DNA of 64,000 bases from Bolinopsis microptera. Lineage: Eukaryota > Ctenophora > Tentaculata > Lobata > Bolinopsidae. Positions 32,400 through 45,595 of this stretch are shown piece by piece. Position 1 is the stretch's first letter, and the number at the start of each line of letters is the position of its first letter. The stretch covers positions 9,229,303 through 9,293,302 of the forward strand of contig NC_087075.1 of assembly GCF_026151205.1 (NCBI RefSeq), written 5' to 3'. The notes under the pieces are model-generated. The model saw nothing but the letters and a program-made list of their open reading frames with translations, searched no databases and had not been told where the DNA came from. A program made the position numbers and the translations under genes.

Positions 32400-34245
32400 A
32401 TAGTTGGCGGAACAACAACAGATCCAAGTTCCAACGCAGATTTTAATAATGACAGATCAGTCCAGGTAAGAACCTTGATGAGGGTAAGCACATCATATCT
32501 TACAGTTGTCAAGGTAACCTCGTGGTCTCTTACGAGCAACAAGATCTAGTGCAGATTTACGAGGACAAGGGTGTAAGTACTGAGGAGGTTTAACAATATG
32601 ATCAAGTTCAATATTGTATATAATCAACTGTATAGTATAATTAACTGTATAGTATAATTAACTGTATAGTATAATTAACTGTATAGTATAATTAACTAGG
32701 TATAGTATATGATAACTATGATTAAATGTAATATTGTTGATACTAACTGTTTAATGCATATAATCAAGTATAATATTTATGAATATCATGTTTTATAATA
32801 TTTGGTTGAATCCACTAATATTAAGAGCGGTTATTGTAAATAAAGACTTCCTTAATACTTTGATAGCGCAATGCATTCACCTTACACAACAATACGTCAC
32901 TTACTTTATATGCTAACGCTGCCTGTAAATTAGTTAATTAGTTAATTAACGAAGTTTATTAGTTTATTCAGGCTATATCTTAGGGTAGAAGTAGGAAATC
33001 AATGCAATTGGAACGACAGTAACAATTCAATGCTCGGTGTAAAATAGAGGGAGGGCTCTGAAAGCAACATGAACCCTGTCCGAACCATCTAGAAACCGTC
33101 TCAGAACAGTGCAGTGAGAAAAGCTAAACTCATCAACACGTCCACTCTCCAGCAGTACAAATTAGGCTAAAAGGCACAACAGTGCATTTAATTTGTCGAC
33201 ATGTGGCGGGTGGTAAAGTTAGTGCTACATCTCAGATCGCTCCTAGCTTACTTTATAAACCTGCACTTAACAAGAGCTAAAGTTTAAGATCCAAGGTATT
33301 GTAGGAGCGCTTCTAGTTAGTAAACTGTACCCGGTGAAGTATTTCAGTTTCCTCTAAAAAAGGAATACCAGCTGAAAACTTTAAATTTGTATTAAAAACG
33401 CTGCAAATAATAAAAATCCATGTGATAGAATTATAAAACAGAACAAGCAGCTGACAAAGAGCAAAAAAACTAGCAAAAGTCGGTATGAGACTGAGGTTAA
33501 ATAAACAATATCTTTATTCAGACAAACTGATATTAGTAACGGAATTAGTATCATATTAGGTTTCTGAAAATAGCACAAATCTTATTAAATAAGTGGTTTG
33601 GTATTTGCAAACAGAGCGCCATAGATTTTTTAAACTTAGGATTTTGAAGTGTCACCGAGATTTTGAGGGGAGGGAAAACACAAATTGTTGAGAAGTTGAT
33701 AATTCTCAGAATGTTTAATTTAATCTATCTGAATAATAACTGTGAATTTAATCCATCTGCATAGTGATTAACATACAGTAAGTGTGCCTTTCAGTGTGAA
33801 CAAAGCACTGAATATGCTACAGATAAATGAAACTTTAACGATGTTTCTCTTTCGTGGGAACAAAAGCCAAACAAAAATTAGTTTTCAGGAATCTTAAATT
33901 ATTCACTTGATAGGAAATATGAGACGAGAATAACACAGGTTACAAATATGATGAAACTCTCAGGCCTTCTTAAAACAATATAGGCAATATAGCACGTGCA
34001 GTATGCAGATTATACATATTTTCTCACGCTCATTTTGATAATAATATCTGCGTTATTTGATAATGGCTCAAAATGGCGTTATTTGATAATGAAAAAAAAA
34101 AAGTTATATAATTAACCCAAGCTCTTGTGACAGATGGTGCAATGGTAAATCTCATTAGGAATTAGCAAGTGTACAGGTTACCTGAACAAACCACTTAAGC
34201 ATAAAAAATCATAAATTATACATAAAATCATAAATTACAGGACTC
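32400..34245. other. Intergenic stretch; short 17-bp tandem repeat at its start
   Basis: ACTGTATAGTATAATTA repeats about four times between 32627 and 32700. The rest shows no gene or named element. Confidence 0.5.
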
Positions 34246-34247
34246 TT

Positions 34248-35539
34248 TTTGGGTTAGAAACGACATCTGGGTCCCTACCCTCGCACAAGATTATTTTCAA
34301 TTTTCTTGTTGTGTCCACAACTATACCGTTGATCAGAGTCACATCTGATGACTTCAGTGAAAGGGCTGATGACTTCAGTGAAAGAGCTGGTGACCTAGTG
34401 AAAGTGCTGGTGACGATGAGAAAGACCATAAACCAGGGATTCCTTCGGGAGCATGTAAGATTATATCCAAAGTTTGTTCGCCAATGGGGTGTGTCTGGGT
34501 GTCAAAGATCTTCAAGGTGGGTGCTACTTGTGATGAACTCTAGAAGGATGGGATGGTAATACTCGGTCTGGCCGTCTGGAAGCCCATAGAATTCCAGTTC
34601 AGAAACCGAGTAAGGAGGTGCGGCTACTGATGAGAAGCCTCCTTAAAGTTTATTTGCGTTAGAAACGACATCTGGGTCCCTACCCTCGCACAAGATTATT
34701 CTCAATTTTCTTGTTGTGTCCACAACTATACCGTTGATCAGAGTCACATCTGATGACTTCAGTGAAAGGGCTGATGACTTCAGTGAAAGAGCTGGTGACC
34801 TAGTGAAAGTGCTGGTGACGATGAGAAAGACCATAAACCAGGGATTCCTTCGGGAGCATGTAAGATTATATCCAAAGTTTGTTCGCCAATGGGGTGTGTC
34901 TGGGTGTCAAAGATCTTCAAGGTGGGTGCTACTTGTGATGAACTCTAGAAGGATGGGATGGTAATACTCGGTCTGGCCGTCTGGAAGCCCATAGAATTCC
35001 AGTTCAGAAACCGAGTAAGGAGGTGCGGCTACTGATGAGAAGCCTCCTTAAAGTTTATTTGGGTTAGAAACGACATCTGGGTCCCTACCCTCGCACAAGA
35101 TTATTCTCAATTTTCTTGTTGTGTCCACAACTATACCGTTGATCAGAGTCACATCTGATGACTTCAGTGAAAGGGCTGATGACTTCAGTGAAAGAGCTGG
35201 TGACCTAGTGAAAGTGCTGGTGACGATGAGAAAGACCATAAACCAGGGATTCCTTCGGGAGCATGTAAGATTATATCCAAAGTTTGTTCGCCAATGGGGT
35301 GTGTCTGGGTGTCAAAGATCTTCAAGGTGGGTGCTACTTGTGATGAACTCTAGAAGGATGGGATGGTAATACTCGGTCTGGCCGTCTGGAAGCCCATAGA
35401 ATTCCAGTTCAGAAACCGAGTAAGGAGGTGCGGCTACTGATGAGAAGCCTCCTTAAAGTTTATTTGGGTTAGAAACGACATCTGGGTCCCTACCCTCGCA
35501 CAAGATTATTCTCAATTTTTCTTGTTGTGTCCACAACTA
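34248..35539. repeat. 405-bp tandem repeat, 3.2 copies
   Basis: Copies start near 34251, 34656, 35061 and 35466 (partial). They are nearly identical, with a few changes (GGGTTAG versus GCGTTAG; AATTTTC). Each unit contains a nested duplication (GATGACTTCAGTGAAAG twice). An 82-codon frame recurs in each copy but shows no known domain. Confidence 0.95.
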
Positions 35540-37840
35540 AGGCCTTTTTTAAATTCACACTTCTTTAAAGCTTTTTATAAGTTCTAGCGTACTGTTTTAA
35601 TTCTTTATACAAAACGACTAGTTCTAAGAAAGGCTGTACAAAACAATATTCAAGCTGTATACTTATTATTCAACTTTTATACACCGAACTTTATGCATCT
35701 GGGAATTAAATTGCATAGTGTATTAAAATTGTATTGTGGATGAGGTATTATAATATCTGCTAAACAAAAAACATGAACTAACAGCTAATCAGCTAATCCT
35801 GACTGGAAATAGGACCCCAATTCGACGTGATTTATGTAATAAAAATCATCTTACTGGAAATCTGGGGACTGTAAAAATCGGGAAATTATAGTTTCAAGTC
35901 CGTCTAAAATAGATCGAAATATGCAACAGCGACGTTCAAAAGCAATGATTGTCCCCTGTATTTGCAGGTAAGAAACTGTGTAAACCGCTGAAATGAATTA
36001 GTTTTAATGTTGCTCGCTGTAAGTGTTTACGGAACATGACCGTCCTCAACAACTATATAAGGACCTAATATTAATAAGGACCCAATAAAAACCTTAAAAG
36101 GTCATGTTTAGGACCTGTTCGCGACCTTATAATAAGAACCTGTTACACACAAACATACGACTTATAAAACGTACGAATATTATGGTACCATGCCCTTCAT
36201 ATCCTTCATTAATCAGTAAAAAGCAGGGCCGATGTCCTTGACTTTGCGTTTAATTTACGATGAAAGGGTATAATGTAGGCATTTGGGAAATATGGTGTGT
36301 AGTGAAAAGTGAGAGCAACATTTCGGATGACGTGAGCAATTATTCGGGAAATCAATATTGGAAATTTGTAATTTGATAGAAACATAATCAAGTAAAAGAA
36401 GCTAAAGTTTAAAAAACAAAATTTATGAGCTTTGTAAAATTAACTGTTTTTGCCGATTTCGTTTCGCTCAAAAAGGTCTCTGCAGTGGTTAGTTATAGAA
36501 GCAGTATAAAAAGATTTAACTTGATCAATGAAAATTCATTGATATCCGCCGAGAAGAGTACAAAGATTTTAGAAATTGCTGTTTGTTCTATATATGATAT
36601 ACGGTGCTAACTATAAACTATTAATTAAACTATGGAATATTTCCTGACATGACGTCAGCAGGGGTCCACAAGAAAGCAAAAACTCGACAAAAGGAAGCCT
36701 AACAAGCGGGAAAGCTTTTGAAGAGTCGCGGAAACCAGAAATCGAATAATGTTCTAATTAATGTCAACATTAAACTCCTGATAAACATGTCGGCAAATCG
36801 TAGAGTACTCGAAATGGAAATAATTGTTTAAAAAATTGTTTCGGGGTTTTTTGTGCTCTTTTACTACAAGGCAAACTGCACGGTCTGTCAAACGTCAGAG
36901 TTATTATTTTTGCCAACAACTTTGGGCGATCAGAACTATGTTGTGTTCCCTATTCAGATTCTATTAATGTAAGATACTTCATAATCCGTTGAGTACCTGC
37001 ATCAATTCAGTGCCTAGGGTCTCAGTGCGTAACGACATTAAGATATCTCCATCATTCAACAAGATTTGTTTGTGAGAGAGCGCGGGAGATACAAATTAAT
37101 ATTAGATCTAATTAATCATTAATATTAAAATTTCAACGCCGTTTCGCTAGAACAAAGTCCGTGGATGAGAATGCATGGTATGATATCAGTTGTTGTTGAT
37201 CTGGACGGTGCCGGCGGTTCTAATGACCATTACAAAAACCTAGCAACATCACAATAATACACAATATCTAAAACAAAGTAATTGTTTCGGAACAAACACG
37301 CGACAAACAAACGACCTGGCGACCACCAGAGAACAATCAACAATTCTCAGGAATTGTCAATGTTTCATTCTAGTGGTGTGGTCTGTGAAGCTTCGTTTTG
37401 GTTTTTGATGAAATCTGTTGTTTCGTTGCGGCTGCCAATTCAAACTGTAACGAGTTTTTTAAAGATATAGTTTACTACCGCAAACTTAATAATAAGCGCC
37501 ATTTGCCAAAGCAAACTTAGATAAGAGAAAACGGCAAACGAAGAAACACGCATTTAAAGTTAAAACATTAACAATCAAGAATATGTAATGCTATTATCAG
37601 CGATACGGAGCATTTAGGAACTGTGCTGTTAAGTAATACTCAAATAAAAGCAAACGGTCGAAAGGTTCAAAGCATTAACATTAAAAAGGAAGTATGTGCT
37701 ATAAATGAGAAATATCTTACGTCATAATTATCTCATCTCAACCAGACCTAAGTGGAAAGGAAACAATTCTGACATTTGCCGCATCCTGTCTACCCAAAAC
37801 AAAGCTGGAAATAGCTGCCAGGACAAACTCAGAAGAGAAC
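35540..37840. other. Intergenic stretch without supported genes
   Basis: No coding pattern, RNA gene or transposon end was recognised. Repeated AAGGACCTAATA/AGGACCCAATA fragments near 36060 are the only local structure. Confidence 0.45.
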
Positions 37841-37844
37841 TAGT

Positions 37845-38268
37845 GAGCGAGGACTATTCCGGAACAAAGGTTCAAAAGAACAACAACAAGCGAGGACTAT
37901 TCCGGAACAAACGTTAAGAATAAAAAAAAAAAACAAGTGGGGACTATTCCGGAACAAACGTCCAAAAGAAGAAAAAGTGAGGACTACTCCAGAACAAACG
38001 TCCAAAAGAAGAACAACAAGCGAGGATTATTCCAGAACAAAAGAAAAACAACAATCATTATCAAGGACTACTCCAGAATAAACGTCCAAAGGAAGAACAA
38101 CAATCGAGGACTACTCCAGAACAAACGTCCAAAAGACAAACAACAAGTGACTCAAGTGAGGGCTACTACAGAACAAACGTCCAAAAGAAGAACAACAAGT
38201 GAGGACTACTCCTTAACAAACGTCCAAAACAAGAAAAACAAGCGAGGACTATTCCAGAAGAACGGCTC
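37845..38268. repeat. Degenerate minisatellite, GAGGACTATTCCGGAACAAACG units
   Basis: About eleven diverged copies of a 35-40-bp unit: GAGGACTA(T/C)TCC(G/A)GAACAAA plus CGTCCAAAAGAAGAACAAC. It yields a repetitive frame at 37937-38272 (SEDYSRTNVQKKNNK) that may once have been open; indels between units shift the frame. Confidence 0.85.
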
Positions 38269-38269
38269 G

Positions 38270-39555
38270 TGAGGAAATACCCGCGCTCACACCATTAGCC
38301 CACATTACACAGATGTAAATAACTGGGCTGAAAGGAAACAATCACACTTTTACTCTCCCAATTATTTCCAATCTTGTGCATAAAATGGAGGCAGGTTGAT
38401 CGGGAGCAGGATATGTTAACCCTCAGAGCAGCTGTTAACATTGCTACTCACACGAGTGGGCTTATTATCACAGGCTATTATGCAGTTAGTTCCCAGCTGC
38501 ACATATTATGCCTAATATATTGAAATGCTCCCATCTTCAGTCGAACGGAGATGAGATTTACAGGGAGTGAAATTGTCGGGAAGCTTGCGGAGTGAAATTG
38601 CTGGGAAGCTTGCGGAGTAATCCGATGATGATGGGCGCGCTTCCGGCGTGAGATGGGTCCAGTTTATTTGGAGTAATCTTAAGAGGAGTGGACAGACAGT
38701 GCGGTGAGACAAATAATTCGGTTATTTCATCCCGGTAATTTGTTTAACTGATTGTTATCGATTGTTGGATCAGTGGATGGATTGTTGAAGGTGGGGCGAA
38801 AAATTTGCGGAAATTTAGAACATTTTGTTATGATGTACAATAATTACTGTTGTAGTAGTATAGGTATCACAGTTTACGGCGTTCTGTGTTTTATAATATA
38901 TGAGAATTTATATCTAGTGTTATTGAATTTCCGCAGTATTTTCTTATTTTCTGACACTGCTTGATATCATTTGTGGGATCAAGACAATGTGATTACAGAA
39001 GTGCAGCAGATCTGCTCGCAAACCAAAATGATTTAAAATTAATATATCACCTAATGATCATATCTTCAAATCTATTTTCGTCTCAATGGATTTACGACAC
39101 ATTATCTTTCTCAATTCTCTCCGCATACCTGATTAATTCATTCACATATTTGATAAATACCATGAATTATGGCCCCATCATTAGCTGATTTGTACTTAAA
39201 TATGAGGAACGAAAAAAATCAATGGCACCTGATAATATCGTTACAACGAGCAAGTCACCGGTCGTTGATATGGTTACTATGGTTACCTCAATACCTGCTT
39301 ATCTGGTTACTGGCTTCTTAAAGCCTAGACTGGTGTCAACATGGCTAACATATTGATATACGGGGAGTCACTCAGTCAATATGAATGATGTGCTGTAAAC
39401 CGTAAACTGAGGTCGTTGGGGTTTAAAATATCTAGACTGAAGAATTATATCCGGATAACTTGGTCCTGCATTTCAAGGCCCATGCCACTCCTGGGAGGCC
39501 GACTTCCAGGCCCTCTCATTACTAGGGGGCCCAGGGAGATCAGATCATGTCACTA
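38270..39555. other. Intergenic stretch without supported genes
   Basis: No convincing gene. A small direct repeat (GGAAGCTTGCGGAGT twice near 38578-38607) and a GC-rich patch at about 39476-39535 were noted. Confidence 0.45.
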
Positions 39556-39778
39556 ATTAGTGACGTATAATTAGTGATGTGATCCATCAGTAGGATTTAA
39601 CTGACCTAGAAATGGGCTAGATACAGGGTAGAGTTCACATGTACATCATAGCGGTTCATTAAGAAGTAAACATGATCTTTAAGATTTGACCGCTCGACTC
39701 GTATATCACATAAGGGACGGGAGCTCTTGCTAAAGGGGGTTCTCGTATCTAGGGATGTGAGACGTATGTGCCAAAGGC

Positions 39779-40075
39779 ATGCAACGGGAGAACTGTCAAG
39801 CTGTTCAAAAGAACATCCAGAAAAATTTTAAGAAGATTTATTTTGCAGATAAACTGTTTGCCAGAGCTGCGAGGCTTGTTGTGTTTCTTGCTTTTGTTCC
39901 AGTGGCTGATGTTGAGGAAGTATTCTATGAAATAACGTACTATATACAGACAAACTTTCCTAAGCTAATGTCTATACCTAGTTAATTATTTCGAGAAGAC
40001 TTACCTTGGCTAAGAGGCGAAGGAATTGCCATACCCAACTCCACGATATCTGTTCTTTCTACTCAACATACTCTA
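39779..40075 (+). pseudogene. MULE-type transposase C-terminal fragment
   Basis: The frame 39779-39985 includes FADKLFARAARLVVFLAFVP then ADVEEVF, matching the MULE segment that precedes the C-terminal Cys/His region (ALAFVP..DV...F). Just after its stop another frame reads NYFEKTYLG, the family's YFE.T(W/Y)(I/L)G motif, so a one-base shift separates the two. The catalytic DDE region is absent. Confidence 0.55.
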
Positions 40076-40135
40076 GCAAGATCGAGTATTTGTTTACTGT
40101 AGCCTCAATGTTTGGGCACGATATTTAGGAAACTA

Positions 40136-40185
40136 TAATTGATGTATTCAGTATTCAGTATTCAGTATTCAATATTCAGTATTTA
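40136..40185. repeat. 10-bp tandem repeat TATTCAGTAT
   Basis: Four to five copies of ATTCAGTATT within the MULE-like remnant. Confidence 0.8.
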
Positions 40186-40555
40186 ATAATTCATAATATG
40201 TTTCAAAATGTCTTTTCGACAACAGACAGTTGGTGGATCACATCACTAATTATACGTCACATCACTAATTATACGTCATAGGATTTCAAAGGATTTCAAG
40301 GATTTCAAAATAAAATGATCATTACAATAAACATTGTGTCGGATCTAAATTTTAAAAAATAAAGATAAAATGAAAGTCAAAAACGAAAAAACCGAAACTT
40401 GTCCTGAAAAATGCACGGTTGACGGTTATAGTCTAAAGAGTTTAAAAACCGAGCTATTCTAAAAAGGAATGTTCATGACGCGAACAACCAGTCCTTTGTG
40501 TCCATGCCTAAGATCCACACATAAATTCCACACTAAATCATGTTGAGTCCGTGAG

Positions 40556-43500
40556 TCATGTTGTAGGTCCTTCCTTTTCTTTTCTGTCGCTCGGGGGGAA
40601 CCTCCGCTTGTTCACTTTACTCAAGAATCTGGCAGTTTCTCTGATCAATAGGATATCCTTGAAGAGGTCGGCAAAGGTCTCCGCTCCAGAGGTGATCATG
40701 GTTCTCGCCTGCTGACCTATGTTTCGCCTCAGGTCGTCGTAGGGCGAACAATCCGTGAGAACGTGTTTCTCATCTTCAATGATCGGCTCAAACATTGGTA
40801 GTTCGGCCAGTATACCGACAGCTTCAAGGTCTGATGAAGAACAGTGCTTACAAATGCGACTGAGCGGATTTTCACGGTTGATGGCGTATCTACCGGTCTC
40901 GATGTTGAACTTATGAGCACTCATTCTGAACTGCGCCAGCCGCTTCACCTATTCTCCACTGAGCTGCAGGTTCAGGTATGCTTCAGCTGTAAATTCACTT
41001 TTGATAGTGTTGTAGAAACTGAGCTTCCGGTTGTTTTGCCGCTCCTCGTTCCAACAGTTAATAAAAGTACTACGTAGTGCTGTTTTGAATTGGTTGGGGT
41101 AGGTCAACCTGCGAGATGATACTGACTGAAGGCTTTGTCGGAGATCTTCTATACCTTTGTACCATGGCAGATTGAGTGTGCGTTGTTCTATGAACGCCTG
41201 TCTGGCTAGGCTTGTGCAACCAGCTCTGTCCATTTGCTCAAGTCGGTTGAAATACCCAAATACTTGCTTTGATGCCTTTATCACTAGGGGGCAGCGGCCT
41301 GTATCACCCCATACACTCGCATTTGAGGTTTTTCTGCCCACTCCTAAGGTCCACTTGAGGAATGAGAGATGAAGCTTTTCGAGAGGATCTCTTGCAGTCT
41401 CCTTCAGGAGAGATTTGGTGTTGATATTATCTTGATAGTTTCTGACAAAGAGAGTCTCTGGGAGCCACACCTGACATCCGTATGTCACAATCGGTACCAC
41501 AAGCGCGTCGAATAGCTTGAATACGATTGTTCGCCTGAAGTGTCTTAAGTCAATACTGCTTTTTAGCGCGAAGTAGCTTCTGAGACCTTTTTGCTTCAGT
41601 TTGTTCTGTGCTACTGCTGAAGAACCGTTGAGGGTAAAGGTTATCCCGAGGTAGCAATATTCTCGAACTGATGTGATGTTGGTTTCGCCGAGTTGGAATG
41701 TCAGACTCTCTTTAAGGAGCCTCCCGGAACGGTTGAACACCGTCACTGCCGTTTTTCCGATGTTAACGGTTAGTCCCCATTCGATACAGTAACTGTGTAA
41801 AACGTTTAAAAGTTTCTGTAGTCCAGTATGATCAAGGGCAAGAAGTATAAGATCATCAGCCCAGAGGAGATGAGTGATATTAACATTATTCAGTTCAGGG
41901 ACGTTGACTTCCTCAGCGTTATCCAGATCTAGGGAGAGTTGGTGGATGAAACACTTGAACAGCTCAGGAGACATCGGGTGACCTTGCTCAGTCCCACAGT
42001 GAATGTCGATTGTCTCTGACAATCTGTTCAACAGTTTGATTTTTGCTGAGGAATGTGAATACATCTGCTCGATACATTGAAAGTATCGACCTCTTACTCC
42101 TAGCTCCCAGAGTTTATAGAACATGGCATCTCGGCACACAGAGTCGAACGCCTTCGCGTAGTCGACGAAGCATCCATATAGCCTCTTTTTCCGTTGCGTT
42201 CCATACTTTTGGATGCAAGTTGAGAGTGTTAGTATGTGGTCACTCGTCTGTGCTTTTTTACAGAACCCTAGCTGGTTTATGGTGTCTGGACAGTTCAGTG
42301 ACCGGAATGTGAGTAGGCGCTGTAATAAGATAGTTGAAAACAGCTTCCCAACATTGCTCGCCACGGCTATCGCCCGGTAGTTGTTCGGATCGTATACACT
42401 CCCCTTTTTGTGCAAGGGGGTAACTAGAGAGGTCGTCCATGGATACTCCCCGAGTTTCAAACAGTGGTTGAACAGGTTAAGAACAGCTGACAGCATTGGT
42501 TCATCTGACGAAATGAGGAACTCATTCAGGATTTTATCTTCGGCGATGGCTTTCCCTTTCTTAAGGCCTTTGATGGCGGTCCGAAGTTCCTCTATTTCGA
42601 TATCTTTGTCCAGAACTTCCACGAGTTCATGAACACGAAGTTCAGTCTTTCTGCGTTCCGTGAAGTCAGCAGTTTCTTCATTCGGGATGGAAGGTTTTGA
42701 GTACAGCTCTTTGAAGAATTTACAGAAGTTCATCATATCGAAAACGTCCAGCTTTGAGCCATTTGAGGAGAAGCTTTTAAGTTTCTTAAAGCGACTCCAG
42801 TTTATGTCGCACCCCTCGTCAACATCACGACAAAGAGATTCCACGAACTTGGCCTTCTTCTGTCTCACGAGCTTTCGATATTCGCGGCGTTTGTTGTAGT
42901 AGCTGTCTCTCAGTTCTTTGTCAAGAGGACTTTTACCGTATGTTTTAGCTAATCGATTTAGTTCACGTTTTTCGATGATGCAGGCAATATCAAACCATGG
43001 AGACTTCGGTTTTGCCCTTTTGTATCCCCGAGTTTTCCTATTGAGGGGTTTTTGTTTATGTTTTCTAGGTCTTGGTAGGGCCTGATCAGCCATATCACGA
43101 TAAATGCCGACGATGTTTTTATTGAGCTTAATGACATCCTCCTTTTTTACGCAAACAGCTTCAACCAGTTCCGCGATTCTGCTTGCAAACTGGGGTTCTT
43201 TTTGGATATCTAGGAACTGCTGTTTATTCTCTGAAGCATTCTCGTCTCATTTGTGTTTTATTGGGGCTGGCTGGAGTGATGATAGAATTTCGTCCGGATC
43301 AATTATATAATTATGACTCAGTTTCAGTGTGCATAAGCATGGGCGGTGGTCTGAGAATTTCGTAAGATCTAAGACCTTAAGACTTTGCACCGATTCCCTT
43401 AGCATGGGGGATGCTGTTACGTAGTCTACAACGCTGTGTCCATTGTAATTAATTGAGGTGGGTTCCCCAAAGATGTCTCCTAGTGTATCACCATTAAGAA

Positions 43501-44182
43501 TGCTAAGGTTCAGACTGGATATGAAGTCCAGAAAAAGTTTTCCCCTTGGGTTTATCACAGGGTCTTTGCTTGATCTTGTTGATTTTTCTGGAAAGCTTGC
43601 GATTGTTGAGAAAGCCTCGATGTCAGCTGGAGGTTCATCATCAAAGTTAAAGTTGAGGTCCCCTGTTCTTGCATTGAAGTCTCCTAGAACCAGTTTCTCG
43701 CCGAGATCTGTGTTTTCAGCAACAAAGTCAATAATGGATTCGAGTGTTGACTGGGTTGGTCCACCATTGCTGTTTTTCAGTCTCTTTTTGTAGGATGACT
43801 GCTCTGGGGAGTCGTATACGTTGATTATTGTGAACTTAAGAGTATCATCAGTGGCGGGGCAAAAAGTCACCGCTTGAATATCTGGATGGGAGCTTTTTAC
43901 GGGCTTGAAGTCTCCTGACAGGGATCGATGGACCCCCACACATAGCCCACCGGAGCGCGAGCCGGTTCTAAGGCTATTGTAGCATTTGAAGTTTGGAAGG
44001 TGGAACTCAGCCTTTGTTTCCTGCAGGCAGAATATGTTACACCCAATGAGAAGTTTGACGAAGTCCTCATCATCGGCCTTGGGGCCCTCTTTGGAGGACA
44101 TTGCGTCATGAATGTTCCACGACAAGATCCTCATAAGGTCTTGTTGGTGGCTCATAGTCCTATCAGATATAGAATTAATCAT
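40556..44182 (-). pseudogene. LINE ORF2: endonuclease-reverse transcriptase, two in-frame stops
   Basis: One frame of about 1209 codons. Residues 1-311 form an exonuclease-endonuclease-phosphatase (APE-type) domain: ILSWNIHD, CLQETKAE, INVYDSPE, LGDFNARTGD and SDHRPCL, which nicks target DNA. A TGA (43247-43249) follows, then the frame continues without a shift into the reverse transcriptase: PLHKKGS, NYRAIAVAS, FVDYAKAFDSV, GTEQGHPMSPELFK and the catalytic box LLWADDL (Trp where Tyr or Phe is common). A TAG (40949-40951) precedes the C-terminal region with a Cys/His cluster (CKHCSSS ... HVLTDC). The ORF start ATG overlaps the ORF1 stop in ATGATTAA, suggesting coupled reinitiation. Confidence 0.85.
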
Positions 44183-44870
44183 TGCGCTTCCTTTTCGGTT
44201 TGTATCCAGTTTCGTCCTCGTAATTCCCGTGACTGGTCTCCATGTCTACAGTTCTATAAAGAGAATCACGAAACTTCAGCCAGGTTTTCCGTTGGCCTCT
44301 TTCTGAGAGGAACAGTTCTACGCCATTTTTTCCTGTCCCTTTGTTTATGAATCCACCGAGATTACGATTACACGATGTAAAGACACGGTTTCGGTATTTT
44401 TGTCCTGATCTGAGGTTGCTCACAAAAGTTGACAGCAAGCCATTAAAGGATTCAATCTCCTCGGTCAGACGAGGGTAGCCAGGGATTGGGATGATCGCTG
44501 ATAGGCAGAGTTTAGCCGTTGTCGACTCGAGGATGTTGTAGACCATCTGTTTATATTTACCGAAAAGATCGTCAGCAGAAAGTTTGAGCCAGAATAGGTC
44601 TTGAAATCCTGTATGCACGAACACGACATCTGGTTTTGTGTTTCGCACTTTTGATACGAGGCCTCCTTTCGAAATGATATCGTCGACCGAGAAGGCTCGA
44701 TATGTGCTGATCTCAAAACGACTGCTAAATTTGGTCCCGTCAAATTTGTTGAAAAAATCATCGTGAACAAGGAGACATTTTCGGTTCGACCGCTGGGTCG
44801 GATGTGATCTTCCTCTTGGTGTTTCTGGGCTGGTCTGGGCATTCTTCAGTCTTCCACTGCATTCTAATGT
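44175..44870 (-). pseudogene. LINE ORF1, SGNH-esterase-like, 5' truncated
   Basis: Open from a TGA at 44871-44873 to TAA at 44175-44177 (about 231 codons) with no convincing start, so the N-terminus is missing. Blocks KCLLVHDDFFNKFDG, PDVVFVHTGFQDLF, LCLSAIIPIPGYP and FNGLL match the SGNH-hydrolase fold used as ORF1 in CR1/L2 LINEs, where it may bind RNA or membranes. The position expected for the catalytic Ser (HDS) reads Asp (HDD), so esterase activity is doubtful. The C-terminus is basic (KPKRKRND). Confidence 0.65.
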
Positions 44871-44873
44871 TCA

Positions 44874-45595
44874 TAACACATTATAAGCGTCATTTCCTCT
44901 TTTTATTAACATGTCCGAAGAATTTAATTTTATATGGTATTTTGATATTAATTGCTTTTTGAGCTGGCATGATATGTTTTGACGTTCTAACACGAATATA
45001 ATTTAGTCTGGCTCGAATTATAGGCGTGAGAACTAATAAAGTCCATACTTGGTAATTGGTTGCTACTTATCAGCTTGCAGAACTGCACCTTTTGCTCTTT
45101 CGGTATTTTAATCATTAACTTTACCCTTGCCTAATGATTTTATACAACAGAATAAAATGGCAACCAAATTCGTGATTTAACGGTGTGTTATATTTACGCT
45201 TTATAATTTGAACATTTCGTTTAATTTTAATAGGTAAAAACTTGCTTTGTGTGCATAACTGGTGCGGTACGTACATTAGCTTTTGAAGAAATAAATGTGT
45301 ATCGATCGCGTGACCTTTGTATAAATGTGCTGTCATGACATGTTTGATCATACTAAATCGAAATAACCTAGATTCAAAGTGATTTATTTAATTTCAATTT
45401 AAATTGTTGGCACTTGGCACTGAGTCTAACTTTACTGTTTTATTAAAAATTTCTTTGAAAGAATCATCAGCAGTTGGAATTGTAGTACGTTTTTTTAATA
45501 AAGTAGATCAAAGCAGTTGGAATTTGTGTTACCTGGACATTTGGACAATTAGATTACCAGTCTGTAGGACTAGGACTATATATTTATATATATTT
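44874..45595. other. Intergenic stretch without supported genes
   Basis: AT-rich sequence between the LINE and the next repeat element; no gene or repeat recognised. Confidence 0.4.

Larger units (their letters stand above)
39560..40260 (+). mobile_element. MULE-like transposon remnant with 29-bp inverted ends
   Basis: GTGACGTATAATTAGTGATG... (39560-39588) is repeated inverted at 40232-40260 (with one mismatch, CCATC versus CCACC), and extra ACGTATAATTAGTGATGTG copies extend the ends on both sides. It encloses a fragment of a MULE-type transposase. About 700 bp remain, so the element is heavily deleted. Confidence 0.6.
40430..44873 (-). mobile_element. CR1/L2-like non-LTR retrotransposon (LINE)
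   Basis: On the - strand: an ORF1 fragment (44870-44175), an overlapping ORF2 (44182-40556) and a short 3' tail whose exact end is not visible (placed roughly at 40430). ORF1 with an esterase-like block followed by endonuclease plus reverse transcriptase is the layout of CR1/L2-group LINEs. The 5' end is truncated, as usual for target-primed reverse transcription. Only two stops break ORF2, so insertion is fairly recent. Confidence 0.85.

Noticed and set aside
34311-35369. 82-codon frame present three times
   Set aside because: Repetition follows from the 405-bp tandem repeat; identity extends equally over non-coding parts and no domain is seen.
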